From: a virus
Length of the DNA: 31,657 bases
Direction: 5' to 3' (one strand)
IMG/VR virus record: IMGVR_UViG_3300024520_000328
Span: 1 to 31,657 of that record
The notes below the pieces were generated by a model, which saw only the letters and a list, made by a program, of their open reading frames with translations, was not told where the DNA came from and did not search any database. The position numbers and the translations under genes are program-made. Below, piece after piece: positions 29,813 through 31,657 of this stretch; position 1 is the stretch's first letter, and each line of letters begins with the position of its first letter.

Positions 29813-29864
29813 GAGTAGTTGACTAACCACTCTCCGTAGTCGAAAAATCCTGAAGGGAAAACAC

Positions 29865-30797
29865 ATGTCAGATGCGCCTATTGCTCGGATGGAGGATGGT
29901 GTGCTGGTGGTGAGAGCTAGCGCGTTGGGGAACTGTGTAAGGGCTTTGTGGGCGGCAGCTACGGGGTATGCGAAGGTTGATAGTCCAGGGTGGTTGAACC
30001 AGATGGCTCAGGAGGGACATTTGCATGAGGAAGATGTGAGAAGGAGATTGATGGAGGACAGTGGGGGGACGATTGTCATCCGTGATCCTCAGGCAACGAT
30101 GCGGTGGGAAGTCGTACCGGGGAAGGCTGTGGTTGAGGGACATGTTGATGGGCTGATTGATACTGAGCCTGGTCCCACAGTGTTGGAAGTCAAGAGCATG
30201 AGTGACAACGTGTTCAAGGAGTTTGAGCTGAACCGGTTTGATTCCAAGCCTGGGTATGCCTGGCAGGTGAGTGCGTACATGCTGGGTAATGGAGCAACTG
30301 AGGCACTGTACGCGTACAAGAACCGGAACTCAGGGGAGCTACAAACCTTTCACATTGGCACACCCCCAATCAGTGAAGCCCAGATCAGGGGGAAGGTCGC
30401 CAAGGTGTGGTCGTGGATTGACCGAGGGGTGATGCCTGACTGTGAGGAGAACGTCAACAAGTTCTTCTGCCCCTTTCCTTATCTCCATGAGGAGTACGGC
30501 GCTGAGAAGGTTGATTTGTCAGGATCAGATGCGCTCGATGAGTTGGCCGAAGAGTACATGGAGGTGAGTGATGAGATCAAGGCACTGGAGGTTCGGAAGA
30601 AGGAGTTACGGGAGGGGTTGGTGGCCTTGGTTGGTGGTAACGCAAGAGGTCAGACGGATACGCACCGGATCAACGTCAGTGAGAAAGAGCGGGCGGGGCT
30701 GAACAAGGTGCTGATGGAGAAGGAGATGGGTGAGGAATGGATGAAGAAGTACAAGACCAAGACGAAGTACAACGAGCTGAGGGTGACCAGAAGGTGA
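29865..30797 (+). CDS. Cas4/RecB-like PD-(D/E)XK exonuclease, 310 aa
   Basis: ATG 29865 follows GAAGGG. The nuclease core is readable: an early cysteine C24 in SALGNCVRALW, GHLHEE (H54), D95 in EGHVDGLID, E108-V-K110 in VLEVKS, and Q134 in WQVSAYM. Two more cysteines (CEENVNKFFC, around 190-205) with C24 recall the metal-cluster cysteines of Cas4, though a fourth is not obvious. The C-terminus is a coiled coil (EVSDEIKALEVRKKELREGL) plus a basic tail. It probably resects DNA ends for recombination with the ATPase two genes downstream. Some inverted repeats lie in the 52-base gap before it. Confidence 0.85.
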   Translation: MSDAPIARMEDGVLVVRASALGNCVRALWAAATGYAKVDSPGWLNQMAQEGHLHEEDVRRRLMEDSGGTIVIRDPQATMRWEVVPGKAVVEGHVDGLIDTEPGPTVLEVKSMSDNVFKEFELNRFDSKPGYAWQVSAYMLGNGATEALYAYKNRNSGELQTFHIGTPPISEAQIRGKVAKVWSWIDRGVMPDCEENVNKFFCPFPYLHEEYGAEKVDLSGSDALDELAEEYMEVSDEIKALEVRKKELREGLVALVGGNARGQTDTHRINVSEKERAGLNKVLMEKEMGEEWMKKYKTKTKYNELRVTRR

Positions 30798-30985
30798 GTG
30801 ATGTGGTCTACCGGTGCCCGATTGTCAACCCTTGGGACTGGCATGATCGGTGTTCGCTGGCTGAGAACGACCCCCATGAGGATGGTCACAAAGGACAGTT
30901 GAAAGGAAGGACCATCTTCTACGACACTTCCGCGGTTGAAGTAGACATTGAGACGCCTGAACGGTGGGAGGTGTTCAGTGAGTGA
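30794..30985 (+). CDS. Small hypothetical protein, 63 aa
   Basis: GTG 30794 overlaps the exonuclease stop (GTGA). The product (VSDVVYRCPIVNPWDWHDRC then SLAENDPHEDGHKGQ) has Cys and His residues that could bind a metal, and a strand-rich C-terminus (GRTIFYDTSAVEVDIETPER). It overlaps the next gene by eight bases, so it is translated together with both recombination genes. Function unknown. Confidence 0.65.
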   Translation: MSDVVYRCPIVNPWDWHDRCSLAENDPHEDGHKGQLKGRTIFYDTSAVEVDIETPERWEVFSE

Positions 30986-31657
30986 CACTGGGTTCCGCGC
31001 CCCTAGTAACTCTGCCATGCACAGGGAGAGGCAACTGATCTTTGGCGGGCCTGGTAGTGGGAAGACACGCGCGGGGTTGTCCCTTGCCAAGCTGTCTCAG
31101 CAAACCGGGTCAACAGCCACCTTCCATGTCATTGACACTGACTTTGCCTGGGAGCGGATGCTTGGTGGGAAAGAGTTTGGGAACCTGAACAACATCACCT
31201 TGGAGACCGTGTTTGATTACGACGATCATGTACGGGCCTTGACCAAATTCCAGAAGCTGATTGTGCCTGGGGATTGGCTGATGTGCGACATGTTTGGGCC
31301 GGTGTGGGATCTGTGTCAGGGGCACTACATCGAGAAGGCATTCGGGGTGAGCAAAACTGATTTCTATCTAGCCAAGAAGAAAGCTGAAGAGAAGGGCAAC
31401 CCGTTTGATTCAGTGGACTGGCAGATCATCAAGAGCTACTACCAGGACTTCACCATGCCTTTGTTCCATCGCCATCAAGGTCATGTGTTGGTGACGGCGG
31501 GGGCTAAGGCGGTTAGGTCAACGGGTCAATGGAAAGACACCGCTGAGATTGTCAATACGTATGGACGGGTTGGGGTCAGGCCAGAGGGCGAGAAGAGGCT
31601 TGGTCATCTGGTGCATACGATCATGTTGTTGAAAGCGGGAAAGAGTGGGTGGACGAT
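30978..31657 (+). CDS. Sak4/RecA-like P-loop ATPase, partial at right edge
   Basis: The frame starts with GTG 30978 behind GGAGG and is still open at the window edge (226 codons seen). Walker A is LIFGGPGSGKT with K29. A strand-rich VIDTDFAWERML follows, then GDWLMCDMFGPVWD as a possible Walker B region, and QGHVLVTAGAKAV further on. This is the layout of Sak4 and related phage RecA-like (AAA_24-type) ATPases that support single-strand annealing or recombination, usually beside an exonuclease. The Cas4-like nuclease upstream fits that pairing. A different AAA_24 protein with another role cannot be excluded without the C-terminus. Confidence 0.8.
   Translation, partial: MSDTGFRAPSNSAMHRERQLIFGGPGSGKTRAGLSLAKLSQQTGSTATFHVIDTDFAWERMLGGKEFGNLNNITLETVFDYDDHVRALTKFQKLIVPGDWLMCDMFGPVWDLCQGHYIEKAFGVSKTDFYLAKKKAEEKGNPFDSVDWQIIKSYYQDFTMPLFHRHQGHVLVTAGAKAVRSTGQWKDTAEIVNTYGRVGVRPEGEKRLGHLVHTIMLLKAGKSGWT

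Noticed and set aside
29813-29864. Promoter starting with TTGACT at 29818 before the exonuclease gene
   Set aside because: No acceptable -10 at 16-18 bases; the inverted repeats GACTA/TAGTC there are short.
1-31657. Integrase, att sites, transposons or insertion sequences
   Set aside because: No recombinase motifs, terminal inverted repeats or tRNA-like attachment sequence were found, so lysogeny cannot be claimed from this window.

Overview
The window looks like part of a tailed double-stranded DNA phage genome, or a prophage-like contig. It carries a large terminase, a portal-like protein, very large virion proteins, a repeat-rich fibre, a long array of tiny overlapping early genes and a replication/recombination module. 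I see no ribosomal, tRNA or host metabolic genes. Base composition is moderately GC-rich. Small zinc-ribbon proteins of the 'DEW..GHDC' type, a Cas4-like exonuclease beside a Sak4-like ATPase, and several starts without a Shine-Dalgarno that carry a TANNNT box 6-7 nt before the ATG all fit an actinobacterial host. That host call is inference.

Layout. (1) Positions 1-15848, minus strand: virion genes, transcribed right to left. The order is three small proteins, a 1014-residue repeat/LamG-like fibre, a large terminase with N-terminal zinc fingers and HTH, the portal, a Gly/Pro-rich linker protein, a 1775-residue virion protein, a 576-residue protein and a gene cut by the left edge. Adjacent genes abut or overlap by a few bases. 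(2) 15882-16953, plus strand: a BppU-like baseplate domain gene coupled to a sulfotransferase. (3) 16950-18510, minus strand: a cassette of a small acidic protein, a possible RHH regulator, a von Willebrand A (vWA) protein and a small protein, with two promoters of its own. (4) 18511-18839: a non-coding control region with three pairs of direct repeats phased at 20-21 bp and a palindrome. (5) 18840-25301, plus strand: about 25 small early genes, mostly coupled by ATGA/GTGA overlaps. Many are putative zinc-binding miniproteins and several are below 60 codons. The larger ones are an RlaP-type nucleotidyltransferase and a possible sliding clamp. (6) 25392-26099: a regulatory node with an excisionase/MerR-like HTH gene, a convergent RHH gene and back-to-back promoters. 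(7) 26100-31657, plus strand: an RHH-like protein, a SWIM-finger plus DinG/XPD-like helicase, a partner protein with a lysine-rich linker, a two-helix membrane protein, a Cas4-like PD-(D/E)XK nuclease, a small protein and a Sak4/RecA-like ATPase cut by the right edge.

How it fits together: the right-hand plus-strand genes would be early functions (small host-directed proteins, then replication and recombination). The left-hand minus-strand block holds late packaging and virion genes, and the fibre, BppU and sulfotransferase genes sit at the switch between strands. Major capsid, tail tube, lysis genes, DNA polymerase and integrase were not found here. The least explained parts are the phased control region, the micro-gene array with recurring gene-start cassettes and CCGCGG enrichment, the phage sulfotransferase, and the terminase with a fused DNA-recognition module.
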